Shown piece after piece: positions 27,972-37,990 of a stretch of 64,000 bases of DNA. The position numbers and the translations under genes are program-made. Location of the stretch: contig PBMG01000001.1 of the NCBI GenBank assembly GCA_002722565.1, positions 186,001 through 250,000 on the forward strand, in the 5' to 3' direction. Below the pieces are notes generated by a model, which was not told the DNA's origin, did not search any database, and saw only the letters and a list, made by a program, of their open reading frames with translations. The number at the start of each line of letters is the position of its first letter. Positions within the stretch are counted from its first letter, which is position 1. Source of the DNA: Acidimicrobiaceae bacterium. GTDB taxonomy: Bacteria; Actinomycetota; Acidimicrobiia; Acidimicrobiales; Poriferisodalaceae.

Positions 27972-29420
27972 TTACTCAGGCGGCGGCTCTTTGGTGCTGC
28001 TATCGACCGACGCTGCATCCGATGAAGATGGGCTATCTACTTCGGCTTGCTGCTCTGGGTCCGACTTTACCTGAGCTTCCGTTTGCTCGGTCTCAACGAC
28101 CTCGATATCACTCTCCGTCGGGCGTTCCTCCGGTTGCGCGCCTGCTTCGCTGTCATTGGGGTCCTGCGTCGCGGCCTTAGAGGCCTCCTCGGCAGTTTCA
28201 CCCCCAGTCGTAGCCTGTTCGGGTCCTTTGGGGCGCGGTTTTGACTTACCTCGTTTGCCTCGCGTCCGCTTTACTGGCTCAATTCCAAACTGTTTGGCGA
28301 TATCGGGGATGCGGTCTGAAATCTTGGTGATCACTTCTAGCAATTCTTTGCCCGGTTCGGCTGGCGTCTGAGCAAGCGCTACGTATGGTCGGATAGGCGA
28401 GAAAGCAATGGCTTCTAGGACGATCCCTAGTCTTTGCTGGCTTACATCTCCACCTAAGGCCTCGTTGGCTTGAGTCGTGAGCGTTTCCGCAATGTCAGGA
28501 GGGAGCGGGCTACCGGCCTTTGGTGGTCGCGAACTAAGCCTCAGGGCTCGGACTACGCGTTCATCCTTCAACGCTTCGCGGATCTCGTCCTGCCATTCCA
28601 GTTGAGCCTTTTCGACACGTTGGTTCAGTCCCGAACGGATCGCTTCGGCTAACTCTCGACTCTCTTCGTCACGAGCTGAGTCTTCGGCAGCTACTAGAAC
28701 CGTCCGCAAATCCCGAATGTCGACATCAGAGATATTTGCCATAGCGGCATCCGCGCGGTCTCGCCATTCGGCGACCTTGAGTTGAGGGAGCAGGGATTCA
28801 GCCAAAGTGATTAAAGCCTCAGCGCGCACAGCATCGTTGCCTTCCTGAGAGGCACGTTCATTCTGGTTATCGATTTCCTTTCGAACCGCAGCAATACCGC
28901 CACGCGACACCTGATCAGCGATAATTCTTTGCTCCTCTGGCAGCCCGTCGATAAAAGCCTTCCGGTGGACGCGACCTGGTTTGAGTTTCTTCGCCTTAGG
29001 TCGCGTAGGAGCTTCGACCTTTGGTTTGCGCTGTTTCCGTTTGCCGTCGTCGCGCTTCTCGCTCCTTGGCTTTTTGGCCTTACCGGAGTTATCGCGTGGA
29101 CCTCCGCCCTTTCGACGGTCGGATCGTCCCTTGCGCGCGAGTTGCGTGGTTACTCCATCAACTTCTTTGCCCGTTCCAAGGATTTGTATACGTTCATCGG
29201 CGGGACGTCCGCTTCGACCCTTTGGGGGCAACACGGCGGTAACGAAGATGCCGTCTATCTCAAAGTCGGCCTCAGCTCGACACACGTCACCCACTGCAGC
29301 GCCGGCGTACAGCAGCGCTCCCTCAAGGGTTCCTTTAGGTTGTTTGGCGCCGGCGGCTCGCCAGGTCCAGGTTCCATCGTCTCGCTGACTGGTCAGCTCA
29401 ACTTCGATACGTCGGCTCAT
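27972..29420 (-). CDS. Large charged protein with basic linker and acidic tail, unknown function
   Basis: A 482-residue protein not recognised as a named family. Residues 1-70 look like a small beta-barrel (GTLEGALLYAGAAVGD, FVTAVLPPKG), perhaps TRAM/OB-like. Residues 80-150 are a lysine/arginine-rich linker (KRDDGKRKQRKPK). Residues 150-380 are helical (GLPEEQRIIADQVSRGG, EALITLAESLLPQLK, DIRDLRTVLVAAEDSARD). Residues 395-482 form an acidic, Glu/Ser/Thr-rich disordered tail. The layout suggests a nucleic-acid-associated protein; that is inference. It is divergent from the parC/parE pair. Confidence 0.7.
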   Translation of the reverse strand: MSRRIEVELTSQRDDGTWTWRAAGAKQPKGTLEGALLYAGAAVGDVCRAEADFEIDGIFVTAVLPPKGRSGRPADERIQILGTGKEVDGVTTQLARKGRSDRRKGGGPRDNSGKAKKPRSEKRDDGKRKQRKPKVEAPTRPKAKKLKPGRVHRKAFIDGLPEEQRIIADQVSRGGIAAVRKEIDNQNERASQEGNDAVRAEALITLAESLLPQLKVAEWRDRADAAMANISDVDIRDLRTVLVAAEDSARDEESRELAEAIRSGLNQRVEKAQLEWQDEIREALKDERVVRALRLSSRPPKAGSPLPPDIAETLTTQANEALGGDVSQQRLGIVLEAIAFSPIRPYVALAQTPAEPGKELLEVITKISDRIPDIAKQFGIEPVKRTRGKRGKSKPRPKGPEQATTGGETAEEASKAATQDPNDSEAGAQPEERPTESDIEVVETEQTEAQVKSDPEQQAEVDSPSSSDAASVDSSTKEPPPE

Positions 29421-29628
29421 CGTTGCTCCGGGCTTTCCGGCTAGTCGGGCGGGAGGCGACAGGGGAGTAGTGGCCCCCTCGCTGGTCCCTTAGTACAGAG
29501 ATAAACGTTACCGAAATAAGAGTGGATTTCAGTACATCTGGGTGAACAGCTTTTTGTATGGAATTGACCCGATTAGAGCGTCGAACCGTCCTACCCTCGG
29601 CTTGACGGACGAAATCCCCAGGAAAGAC

Positions 29629-32058
29629 ATGGCAAAAGCGAAGGTACCTGAACAAATCGCCCGAGAAATCGTTGATATTCCTGTCGACGATGAGATGCGC
29701 GACTCATTTATGCCATACGCCCTCTCGGTTACCACCAGCCGAGCAATCCCGGACGTTCGCGACGGTCTCAAGCCGGTCCAGAGAAGGATTCTTTATGTGA
29801 TGTCGGATCTGGGATTGAGGCCCGGAACCCCATTCCGTAAATCTGCAGGGGTTGTCGGCGAAGTAATGGGAAAGTACCACCCCCATGGTGACGGCGCGAT
29901 CTACGAAGCCATGGTGCGGATGGGTCAATCTTTTTCTATGTCTGTGCCCTTTGTAGACCCCAAAGGCAATTTCGGAAGCTTGGATGACCCACCAGCTGCA
30001 TACCGTTATACCGAAGCTCGATTAACTGCTGCTGCAATGACGATTGTCGAGGATCTCGATGAAGACACAGTCGATTTCGTCCCTAATTTTGATGGTGAGC
30101 GCGATGAGCCGATTTGTCTACCGGGCGCCCTTCCTAACCTTTTGGTAAATGGAGCCTCAGGTATTGCCGTTGGTATGGCAACCAATATGCCGCCCCACAA
30201 CCTCGCTGAGATTGGCGCCGCGATCGAACACGTATTAGTGAAGCGTCGACCCAAACCTACGGTTGATGACCTTATGGCGCACGTTGAGGGCCCGGACTTT
30301 CCGACAGGTGGAGTGATAGTTGATGACGGCTCGTTGCGCGAAGCCTACGAAACCGGCCGGGGCACGATACGTGTTCGAGCGAGGGCAGAGATCGAGAACA
30401 TCACTGCGCGGCGACAAGGCATTGTGGTGACCGAGCTCCCCTACGCAGTAGGCCCCGAACGGGTCCAAGCGAAGATACGGGAGCTCATTGGGGCTGGGAA
30501 ACTAGAAGGTGTAGCCGCCGTTGTGGATCTCTCTGACCGACACCATGGCCTCCGCCTAGTGATCGAGTGCAAGTCAGGTGTCGGTCCTCATTCGTTGCTT
30601 GAGCGGCTTTACAGGTTGACGCCTTTAGAGGAAAGTTTCGGTATCAACAATGTCGCACTGGTCGACGGTGTCCCTACGACGCTCGGGTTGCGTGACTTAT
30701 GTCAGTACTACATAAATCACCGTCTTGATGTAGTGGTGAGAAGAGCTAGTTACCGCCTTGCCCGGGCCGAAGAGCGCGAGCATATTCTCTTAGGGCTCCT
30801 GCTAGCTCTTGACAACATTGAACAAGTGATTTCCATCATCCGCGGATCAAAAGACGCGGCGAAGGCCAAGGCACGCCTGATCAAAGACCTGGATTTGAGT
30901 GATACGCAAGCCACTCATATCCTCGACATGCAACTTCGGCGCTTAACTGCACTTGAGGTCGATAAGTTGCGCGCTGAGCTTGCGGAGGTGCAAGCCGACA
31001 TAACTAATCTTAAGAAACTTCTCTCATCGGAAACAAAGCAAAGAAACACTGTTCGAGATGAGCTACGTGAACTTGTCCGGCAGTTTGCGGTCCCGAGGCG
31101 AAGCAAAGTGACAAGCGCCTCCGACTTAGTCACCATCGAAGATGACGCACCAGAGGACGATAACTCCAACCTTGAGGAGCTCTCCGATCAACCCACTTTG
31201 GTGACGTTGTCTACCTCTGGGCTCCTTGGCCGCAGATCGCCAAATGAAGAGTTCACAGCGAAGCCAGGCCGTCACGACGTGATCGCTAGGAGCCTAGAGA
31301 CTTCTGGCTTTTCTGTGATATCTGCGGTGACAGACCAAGGCCGTGTCCTGTCGGTTCGCGCTCGCGAAATACCTGAAATGGTGAGAGGTAGCCGTGGGGC
31401 CTCGGTGACTGAAATGTTCTCGCTGAGTCGTGGCGAAAAAGTTGTTGGCCTATTCGGCGATGGCTCGGACCCAGTTATTTTGATCACTCGGAATGGAGTC
31501 GCCAAAAGGTTGGAGGCCGATGCTCTCAAGCGGCTGAGGTCAGGTAGTTCTGCAATCAACCTGAAGGGCGACGACCGAGTCGCATCGGCGTTTGTCGCGA
31601 GTGAAGACAGCGAAATTGTCATGGTCGCCTCCGATGGACAGGCCTTGCGAACCGCCGCCAACGGAATCTCGCTTCAGGGACCGGGGGCTGGGGGAGTGGC
31701 AGGAATGAAATTAAAGCCGGGTTCCAACGTGATGGCCGCAGGTATCGTCGAATTCGGAGCTGCTGTCGTGGTGATCAGCGACGAAGGAGCGATTAAGGCC
31801 ACTGATGTAGCTGAGATCCCGGCCAAGGGTCGAGCAACAGGCGGCGTACGGACAGTCAAATGGCGTGATTTTGAAACCACCGCATCGTTTGGCTGGGTAG
31901 GTAGAAGTCATCAACTCGCTGCCATTGTGGCAGACGCAGGCGATGAGAAAAAACCTGCGGGCGCGCCGGTTCCCTTATCTTTGGAGCTCACCCGCCGGGA
32001 CGGAATGACCAGTACCTCTGAGGACCGCGTCATGTTAATAGGGGAGTACCGCTTGTAA
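29629..32058 (+). CDS. parC: Type II topoisomerase subunit A (ParC/GyrA)
   Basis: DNA-cleaving subunit that relaxes, supercoils or decatenates DNA with the B subunit. With the ATG at 29629 (AGGA five bases upstream) it has 809 residues. It shows [20 protein letters not shown], and the active-site Tyr127 in [10 protein letters not shown]. The quinolone-region motif [10 protein letters not shown] has Gly at the position of E. coli GyrA Ser83 and Glu at that of Asp87. The C-terminal beta-pinwheel shows repeats but no clear QRRGGKG GyrA-box, favouring ParC over GyrA. It is joined to parE by a one-base TAATG overlap. Confidence 0.9.
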   Translation: MAKAKVPEQIAREIVDIPVDDEMRDSFMPYALSVTTSRAIPDVRDGLKPVQRRILYVMSDLGLRPGTPFRKSAGVVGEVMGKYHPHGDGAIYEAMVRMGQSFSMSVPFVDPKGNFGSLDDPPAAYRYTEARLTAAAMTIVEDLDEDTVDFVPNFDGERDEPICLPGALPNLLVNGASGIAVGMATNMPPHNLAEIGAAIEHVLVKRRPKPTVDDLMAHVEGPDFPTGGVIVDDGSLREAYETGRGTIRVRARAEIENITARRQGIVVTELPYAVGPERVQAKIRELIGAGKLEGVAAVVDLSDRHHGLRLVIECKSGVGPHSLLERLYRLTPLEESFGINNVALVDGVPTTLGLRDLCQYYINHRLDVVVRRASYRLARAEEREHILLGLLLALDNIEQVISIIRGSKDAAKAKARLIKDLDLSDTQATHILDMQLRRLTALEVDKLRAELAEVQADITNLKKLLSSETKQRNTVRDELRELVRQFAVPRRSKVTSASDLVTIEDDAPEDDNSNLEELSDQPTLVTLSTSGLLGRRSPNEEFTAKPGRHDVIARSLETSGFSVISAVTDQGRVLSVRAREIPEMVRGSRGASVTEMFSLSRGEKVVGLFGDGSDPVILITRNGVAKRLEADALKRLRSGSSAINLKGDDRVASAFVASEDSEIVMVASDGQALRTAANGISLQGPGAGGVAGMKLKPGSNVMAAGIVEFGAAVVVISDEGAIKATDVAEIPAKGRATGGVRTVKWRDFETTASFGWVGRSHQLAAIVADAGDEKKPAGAPVPLSLELTRRDGMTSTSEDRVMLIGEYRL

Positions 32059-34112
32059 TGGCCGCCGGGACTAAACGGAACAAAGCGAACGAGGACGCTG
32101 GGGGCTACAACGCCGAGCACATTGAGGTACTCGAAGGCCTCGAAGCGGTGCGGAAACGCCCTGGGATGTACATAGGTGGAACGGGTTCCGCCGGCCTATC
32201 TCACCTCTTGTGGGAAATCATTGACAACGGCATCGATGAGGCCGCTGCCGGCCATGCAAAAATCGTGGAGGTTATGTTCCACTCAGACGGTTCCTACGAG
32301 GTCACAGATGATGGGCGGGGCATCCCAATCGAAGAAAAAGATGGCAACATCACAGCTCTGGAGGTCGTCTTCACTGAGCTTCATGCCGGCGGAAAATTTG
32401 GTAACGGAGCATACGGAGCATCCGGCGGACTTCATGGGGTAGGAGCCTCTGTAGTCAACGCTTTGTCGGGCCGCATGGAGGTCGAAGTCGATCGCAAAAG
32501 CTCTACTCATAGGCTTTCATTCAAAGATCAAGTCGCCGGCCAAATGGCGAGCAACGGCCGGTTCACCGCTGGTCACGGGCTCAAGCGGGTGGGCAAGGTG
32601 CCGTCAGGTCGAACTGGAACGCGCGTCCGGTTTTGGCCCGACAGAGACATCTTTGATCCAGACGCCGAGATCAACTACGAAGAAGTCCGCGAACGCCTGG
32701 GGCAGATCTGTTTTCTTGTTCCCGGTCTCAAGATTCGACTAGCTGACAAACGTAAAGGGTCCAAACGCCCAGCGGAGGAATTTGTCTCGAAGGGTGGCCT
32801 AGCGGACTACGTTGACTTCCTAGCAGGTGACCATCAACCAGTAACCGGTCTTGTCCGAGTTGAGGGCACGGGTGAATTTCTAGAAAAGGTTCCCGTTGAC
32901 GGCAAACTGACTGAAGTGACCCGAGAATGTGAGGTGGACATCGCACTGAAGTGGGTTCAGAACTACGAAAGTAGAATCGTTAGCTTTGTTAACACAATCC
33001 CTACACCCGACGGCGGCACCCACGTCGCTGGCTTTGAGCGATCTCTGACGACCGCTGCGAACCAAGCGCTGACCGCAGCTGACCCCCGTAAGCTCCGCAA
33101 ACTTAAAGAGGAAGCCAAAGTCCAAAAGGAGGATGCCCAGGAAGGGCTAATTGCGGTAGTGCGAGTTATCTTTCCTGAGCCGCAGTTCCGCGGTCAAACC
33201 AAACGGGAGTTAGGCACCCCGGAGGTTCAAAAGATTGTTGGCGCGATTACGCGTGATGGCCTTAAGGCTTGGTTTGATGGGACTGCCAAAGGGTCCAAAA
33301 AGATTCACGTCAAGGCAATCTTGGACAAAGTGACAGAGGCCATCGTTAATAGGGTCAGTACAAAACAAGCCCTTGACAACCGACGAAAGGCCGCGCAACT
33401 TGGTAACAACGGTCTTCCAGACAAGCTTTCAGATTGTCGGCTTCATCCAGATGGGGAGTTGCTAATCGTTGAAGGCGACTCGGCGGCGGGACCAGCGAAA
33501 CGAGCCCGCGATAGTGCGTGGCAAGCAGTCCTCCCGCTTCGAGGCAAAGTAGTCAACGCAGGCAAGGGGACCAAGAAAGCCGTCCTAGATAACGCCGAGG
33601 CAACAGCGCTCTTTACGGCCGTAGGTGCCGGTTCAGGATCAGAGTTCGATTTGTCGTCTCGTCGGTATGACCGGATCATCCTTCTAGCCGACGCCGACGT
33701 CGACGGCAGCCATATCAGATGTCTGGTACTGACCCTGATCTATCACTACATGAGGCCGCTGCTTGAAAATGGTCACGTCTACGCGGCTCAACCGCCGACT
33801 CATGCCTTGGTGTTAGGCCAAGACAAAGAATTCGTCTATTCCGAGCAAGAATTAGATCAACGTGTGAGCGACCTGACAGGCAAAGGCAGGCGTTACCGCG
33901 TTACGCGCTTCAAAGGATTGGGTGAAATGGATGACGATGAGCTGTTGGAAACGACGTTGAATCCAGAGACACGGGTTCTCCGGCGCATAACTTTGGACGA
34001 CGCCAAAAAGGCAGAAAGGGCGTTCACGGTGATGATGGGCGCCCCAGTTGAACCCCGTAAAGACTTCATCGTTAAGCACAGCAAGGATTACGGCCATGCC
34101 CTCGACATTTAA
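32058..34112 (+). CDS. parE: Type II topoisomerase subunit B (ParE/GyrB)
   Basis: ATPase subunit of the topoisomerase encoded with parC. The 684-residue protein has the GHKL ATP site (EIIDNGIDEAAAG, DDGRGIP, GLHGVGASVVNAL), the transducer domain, and the Toprim motifs VEGDSAAGPAKRARDS and DADVDGSHIRCL. The C-terminal ends with RFKGLGEMDDDELLETTLNP. The length and operon order parC-parE fit a topoisomerase IV-like pair; the main gyrase is probably elsewhere. Confidence 0.92.
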   Translation: MAAGTKRNKANEDAGGYNAEHIEVLEGLEAVRKRPGMYIGGTGSAGLSHLLWEIIDNGIDEAAAGHAKIVEVMFHSDGSYEVTDDGRGIPIEEKDGNITALEVVFTELHAGGKFGNGAYGASGGLHGVGASVVNALSGRMEVEVDRKSSTHRLSFKDQVAGQMASNGRFTAGHGLKRVGKVPSGRTGTRVRFWPDRDIFDPDAEINYEEVRERLGQICFLVPGLKIRLADKRKGSKRPAEEFVSKGGLADYVDFLAGDHQPVTGLVRVEGTGEFLEKVPVDGKLTEVTRECEVDIALKWVQNYESRIVSFVNTIPTPDGGTHVAGFERSLTTAANQALTAADPRKLRKLKEEAKVQKEDAQEGLIAVVRVIFPEPQFRGQTKRELGTPEVQKIVGAITRDGLKAWFDGTAKGSKKIHVKAILDKVTEAIVNRVSTKQALDNRRKAAQLGNNGLPDKLSDCRLHPDGELLIVEGDSAAGPAKRARDSAWQAVLPLRGKVVNAGKGTKKAVLDNAEATALFTAVGAGSGSEFDLSSRRYDRIILLADADVDGSHIRCLVLTLIYHYMRPLLENGHVYAAQPPTHALVLGQDKEFVYSEQELDQRVSDLTGKGRRYRVTRFKGLGEMDDDELLETTLNPETRVLRRITLDDAKKAERAFTVMMGAPVEPRKDFIVKHSKDYGHALDI

Positions 34113-34200
34113 GGGAAACGCACATAAGCTACATTATGTAACGTAGTGTAATTGGTTGGTCGGCGCTCGAAAATAGGCCTCCACGCCCCCTTTGGCTTAT

Positions 34201-34398
34201 TTAGCGGTCTCGGCCCCCGGTTCTTTTCGCTGCGCCGCCGCCGTAGCCCGTGTTTCTTCCGGCGGAGCGACCGGCGGTTTGCTTGCCGTTATTTTGCGAC
34301 TGCTTGGCTTCGATCGCTTGTTTCACGTGTTCGGGCAAGGCTTGAAGCTTGTCTCGCTTTGGTTTTCGACTGGGTTTAGCTTTTTTGGGTCGGGCCAC
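34201..34398 (-). CDS. Small Lys/Arg/Gly-rich protein of unknown function
   Basis: A 65-residue, strongly basic protein (RPKKAKPSRKPKRDKLQ) with a glycine-rich end (GRNTGYGGGAAKRTGG). The GTG start is weakly supported and the composition could be misleading, but no larger gene explains the interval between parE and the ATL gene. Possibly nucleic-acid-binding; this is a guess from charge. Confidence 0.45.
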   Translation of the reverse strand: MARPKKAKPSRKPKRDKLQALPEHVKQAIEAKQSQNNGKQTAGRSAGRNTGYGGGAAKRTGGRDR

Positions 34399-34434
34399 GC
34401 CATGATCTTACGTACTTAGGCGCCATGGGCATGG

Positions 34435-34740
34435 TTATTGATGGTTTCTGTTCATGTCAGCGACGTGTCCGTTTGTGATTTTTATACCTTCGGATTCGAG
34501 CAGAGCGGCTTGTCGAGACTCGCTTCCCGGCACCAAGCGGCCATTTGCTGTGACGATCCGCCACCACGGGTATCCGCTGTTGTCCCGTAGAAATCGGCCA
34601 ACTGCTCGTGCACTCCGAGGAAAGCCGGCCTCCTCGGCGACTTCTCCGTAACTCAACACTTCTCCAGGTCCGATCGATTCAAGTACCTCGTGAACAGCAT
34701 CCCGAAAGGCGGGTTGAGGGTTCGGATTATCAGGTTGCAC
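34435..34740 (-). CDS. Alkyltransferase-like protein (ATL)
   Basis: A 101-residue protein of the O6-methylguanine-DNA methyltransferase fold that lacks the methyl-acceptor cysteine. The usual PCHRV is replaced by PWWRIV (Trp at the Cys position), diagnostic of ATL proteins. They bind alkylated guanine in DNA and hand it to nucleotide-excision repair. The helix-turn-helix region GEVLSYGEVAEEAG and arginine-finger area ARAVGRFLRDN are intact. GTG start at 34740. Confidence 0.9.
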   Translation of the reverse strand: MQPDNPNPQPAFRDAVHEVLESIGPGEVLSYGEVAEEAGFPRSARAVGRFLRDNSGYPWWRIVTANGRLVPGSESRQAALLESEGIKITNGHVADMNRNHQ

Positions 34741-34824
34741 GCACCGATGTTGTCAGATGATTACGCTAGGAGTTGAGCAGCTTGGGGGTTCTCCTCGGGA
34801 AAGCTGAGCGCTAAGGGGGCATGC

Positions 34825-36561
34825 ATGGCTGAATATGACATTCACATCGCTGGTGGAACGATTGTCGACGGAACTCGAGTTCCGCGATTTAAAGGGGATT
34901 TATGGATCAAGGATGGTTACATTTCGAAGATTGGCGGTCGCGCAGACGGCGTGGCTGAAGAGGTCGTGGACGCTACCGGCAAGATCGTCGCGCCCGGGTT
35001 CGTCGACCTTCATACCCATTACGATGCCCAAATTCGCTGGGATCCGTGGTGCACGATTTCTGGGTACCACGGAGTGACTTCGGTGGTTCTCGGGAATTGC
35101 GGTTTTGGGTTCGCTCCTGTGGCTGAGGACTTTCGTGAGCGTTCGATGCTGACTATGACTCGTACAGAGGCGATCCCATTCGAGTCGATGAAGCAGGGGA
35201 TGGAATGGGATTGGGAAACAATCCCAGAATATCTCGATTCCCTAGATCGAGCTCCAAAGGGTGTCAACGTCATCCAGTACATGCCTACGGCTTCTCTGAT
35301 GACCTACGTCATGGGCCTTGAAAAGGCTAAGGCTGGCACTCCGGCATCTGACGTTGAGCGTAAGGAGATGGCCCGGCTCCTGCATGAGGGAATGGACGCT
35401 GGCTTATGTGGCTTTTCAATCCAGCGTTTAGGCCCGGACAGTGTTCAAGCGGATTTTGATGGCAGCCCTATGGTGACCGACATTATGTGTGATGAGGACA
35501 TCTTTAACCTGGCCCAGGTGTTGGCTGATCGCGATGAAGGTTTTATCCAGATAACTCAAGGAACAGGCGATATTCGTGGCGACATAGCGTTCCTTGAAGA
35601 GCTCGCCGCTGTCGCTCAACGGCCACTTCTCCACAATGTGGTTGCCCCCGCTCGTCAGGACCCTGAGGTCCATCGACGTCCCTTGAGGTGGATTGAGGGT
35701 TGCCGCGAAAAGGGTTTACCCATCTATGCGCAATGCGGGACTGGCCGCGCTGGGTTCGCTTTTACTTTGGAACATTGGAACCTATACGACGCCTCCCCCG
35801 CGTGGCGGGCGGTAACGACCGGTTCAAAGGAAGAGAAGATCACCAAGATGCAAGATCCTGAATTGCGTCTTGCTTTGGTGGAAGAAGCTGAGGAAGCTGA
35901 TCGCCGCCTGCAGGTGATTCAGGCTGGGGTCGGCGGCAACCCGCGCAGCCTTGTAGTCCAGGGAGTGAACAGACAAGCGGATCTCCAGGAGTATGTCGGT
36001 AAGTCTGTTGGGGAAATAGCGGAGGCCGAAGGCAAGCATCACATCGAAGTAATGCTTGACTTGTCGTTACGAGGCGACCTAAACGTTGAATTTTTGGGAC
36101 CTGACAAGGGTTCAAACGCCGAGTTCATGGCTGAGATGATGACGGAGTCGCCCTACGCGATTCCTGGCGTCTCGGACGGCGGGGCACATACAAAATTCTT
36201 TACAGGTGGCGCTTATACAACTGATTTCCTGACTTGGTTGGTTCGCGATGAGGGCGTTGTGACGTTGGAAGAGGCTCACTACCGGTTATCCAATCTGCCT
36301 GCTCATGCTGCCGGCTTCCGGGATCGCGGAACTCTGCGTGAAGGAGCGGCAGCGGATGTGCTTGTGTACGACATGGAAGAGCTAGAGATCCTCCCGAACT
36401 GGATTGGGGATGTTGAGTACGACCTCCCGGGCGGCGAGTGGCGACGTGTGCAGCGTGCTGCGGGCTATGACCGAATAATCGTGAACGGTGAGACCACTTT
36501 TGTATCTGGGGAATGCACTGGGGCGACTCCCGGAAAATTACTCCGCCACGGGCGCGGTTAA
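34825..36561 (+). CDS. D-aminoacylase-type amidohydrolase
   Basis: A 578-residue metal-dependent amidohydrolase of the N-acyl-D-amino-acid deacylase group. The N-terminal composite domain has IHIAGGTIVDGT and PGFVDLHTHYDAQIRWDP, with the metal-binding HxH and the downstream Asp typical of this group. SVVLGNCGFGFAP matches the subfamily. The late VSDGGAHTKFF carries the catalytic Asp/His area. True substrate unknown; these enzymes also hydrolyse N-acyl amides and related compounds. It is monocistronic on its strand, with a good SD before ATG 34825. Confidence 0.85.
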   Translation: MAEYDIHIAGGTIVDGTRVPRFKGDLWIKDGYISKIGGRADGVAEEVVDATGKIVAPGFVDLHTHYDAQIRWDPWCTISGYHGVTSVVLGNCGFGFAPVAEDFRERSMLTMTRTEAIPFESMKQGMEWDWETIPEYLDSLDRAPKGVNVIQYMPTASLMTYVMGLEKAKAGTPASDVERKEMARLLHEGMDAGLCGFSIQRLGPDSVQADFDGSPMVTDIMCDEDIFNLAQVLADRDEGFIQITQGTGDIRGDIAFLEELAAVAQRPLLHNVVAPARQDPEVHRRPLRWIEGCREKGLPIYAQCGTGRAGFAFTLEHWNLYDASPAWRAVTTGSKEEKITKMQDPELRLALVEEAEEADRRLQVIQAGVGGNPRSLVVQGVNRQADLQEYVGKSVGEIAEAEGKHHIEVMLDLSLRGDLNVEFLGPDKGSNAEFMAEMMTESPYAIPGVSDGGAHTKFFTGGAYTTDFLTWLVRDEGVVTLEEAHYRLSNLPAHAAGFRDRGTLREGAAADVLVYDMEELEILPNWIGDVEYDLPGGEWRRVQRAAGYDRIIVNGETTFVSGECTGATPGKLLRHGRG

Positions 36562-36575
36562 GCCTCACTCCCCCG

Positions 36576-37133
36576 TCATGCTTTGGGTGGGGAATCCCAA
36601 TCTTGTACTTCGCGTCCCTCAATTTTGGAGAGGATGTCTAACGCTGTTGCGGCGCCATCTCCAGCAGAAATAATGGCTTGGCTTCGGGTCGGGCGAGCGC
36701 TTCGCCCGATTACGTAGACGTTCGCTATTGACGTCCGGCCGTTTTGGTCAACGGGGACCATCTCGTCCTCTCCAGCTAGAATTTGGATTCCCAGAGACTG
36801 AGCGAGAGGCATCGCCTTTCCTTCACTCAGGACCAGGAAATCTGGAGAGTGGGCTCCTGTAGCTGTAACGACGGTGAGCGCGCCCGAGTCGATCGTTACG
36901 CTTTCGACCTCCTGTTCTAGGAGCGTCGCTCCTGAATCCTTTACTTGGTTTTTGGCGACTGTTTGGAAATCTGTGCCACTGATCGCGTCGATTCCCAAGT
37001 AGTTGTTGAGGAACGCGAAATGCATGACTGTTGCATCTGTCCCGTACACCCTTACTTCGTTATCGGACCGAGCGAGAAATAAGGCTGCGCTAAGTCCGCC
37101 AGGTCCATCCCCGACGATCGTGATTTGAGCCAT
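36576..37133 (-). CDS. Minimal thioredoxin-reductase-like FAD protein
   Basis: A 185-residue oxidoreductase with an N-terminal FAD-binding motif ITIVGDGPGGLSAALFLARS and a C-terminal FAD-binding stretch IANVYVIGRSARP ... ISAGDGAATALDIL. It resembles thioredoxin reductase with the NADPH domain and the CxxC pair missing. The ATG at 37133 is preferred to the TTG at 37208, since MAQITIVGDG is the natural opening. It may be a stand-alone electron-transfer flavoprotein. Divergent from the DsbA-like gene. Confidence 0.7.
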   Translation of the reverse strand: MAQITIVGDGPGGLSAALFLARSDNEVRVYGTDATVMHFAFLNNYLGIDAISGTDFQTVAKNQVKDSGATLLEQEVESVTIDSGALTVVTATGAHSPDFLVLSEGKAMPLAQSLGIQILAGEDEMVPVDQNGRTSIANVYVIGRSARPTRSQAIISAGDGAATALDILSKIEGREVQDWDSPPKA

Positions 37134-37286
37134 GCGTAGTCCCTTCGTGTATGTGTCTTTGTTATAGCCGTCGAGCAGTTCAAGTGCCAACGGAAAGTCA
37201 GGGCTCAAGTCCAGAAATCGAGCGTCGCGGCGCTGGTGGACATATTGTTAAGGGAGCGGCTACGAGGAAAGCAGGAGCCTGTGGAT

Positions 37287-37985
37287 GTGTACGCGCCCCC
37301 CAAAGAAGTCGATTTTCATTTTGATGTCATGTGCCCTTGGGCATACCAGACGTCCCTGTGGATGCGCGATGTTCGGGATCAGCTTGATCTCAGTGTTAAC
37401 TGGAGGTTTTTCAGTCTTGAAGAAATAAATCTCAAAGAAGGGAAGAAGCATCCGTGGGAACGCGAGTGGAGCTACGGATGGTCCATGATGCGCATAGGGG
37501 TTATTTTGCGGCGCTTGGATATGGATCTCTTAGATCAGTGGTATGCCTTGGCAGGGAAAGCCTTGCATGTTGATGGAAACCGGCCACACAACCCTGATGT
37601 TGCTCGCCACCTCTTGGAACAAATTGGAGCAGATCCGGGGATCGTTGAGGAGTCGATAAATGATCTGTCAACGCATGAGGAGATTAAAGCAGAACACGAT
37701 CGAGTCGTGAATACAGGTGGATTTGGAGTGCCAACCCTATTCTTCCCCGATGGACAGGCATTTTTTGGCCCGGTTCTTTTGGACCCACCGAGCGGCGAGG
37801 CAGCTTTGCGTCTCTGGAATGCTGTCACAGCTTGGCTTGAATTCCCGCACCTTTACGAGATGCAGCGGCCCAAATCAGGATCAGACGAGGAGGCCATCTA
37901 CCAAACGTTTAAGCCGTACCTTGAAGCGAGAGATTGGGTAAGTATTAATCGTGGCAAAGTAGTTGGGTTCGAACCACAAGATTGA
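37287..37985 (+). CDS. DsbA-family oxidoreductase, mycothiol-dependent Rv2466c-like
   Basis: Thioredoxin-fold protein of the DsbA/2-hydroxychromene-2-carboxylate isomerase family. The active site is [14 protein letters not shown], with a single Cys in CPWA as in mycobacterial Rv2466c, a mycothiol-dependent reductase. The typical cis-Pro region is GFGVPTLFF. The preferred start is GTG 37287, nine bases after AGGAG, giving 232 residues; GTG 37236 or 37281 are alternatives. It is convergent with the next gene. The physiological substrate is unknown. Confidence 0.82.
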   Translation: MYAPPKEVDFHFDVMCPWAYQTSLWMRDVRDQLDLSVNWRFFSLEEINLKEGKKHPWEREWSYGWSMMRIGVILRRLDMDLLDQWYALAGKALHVDGNRPHNPDVARHLLEQIGADPGIVEESINDLSTHEEIKAEHDRVVNTGGFGVPTLFFPDGQAFFGPVLLDPPSGEAALRLWNAVTAWLEFPHLYEMQRPKSGSDEEAIYQTFKPYLEARDWVSINRGKVVGFEPQD

Positions 37986-37990
37986 CGGAG

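Noticed and set aside
28929-29444. A 171-codon open frame on the plus strand opposite the 482-residue gene
   Set aside because: It mirrors the Lys/Arg-rich linker of the minus-strand gene and has no recognisable protein features.
34869-34882. Perfect palindrome GGAACTCGAGTTCC as a fourth IclR site
   Set aside because: It lies inside the amidohydrolase coding region and lacks the TGTTCC(A/G)C pattern; probably chance.
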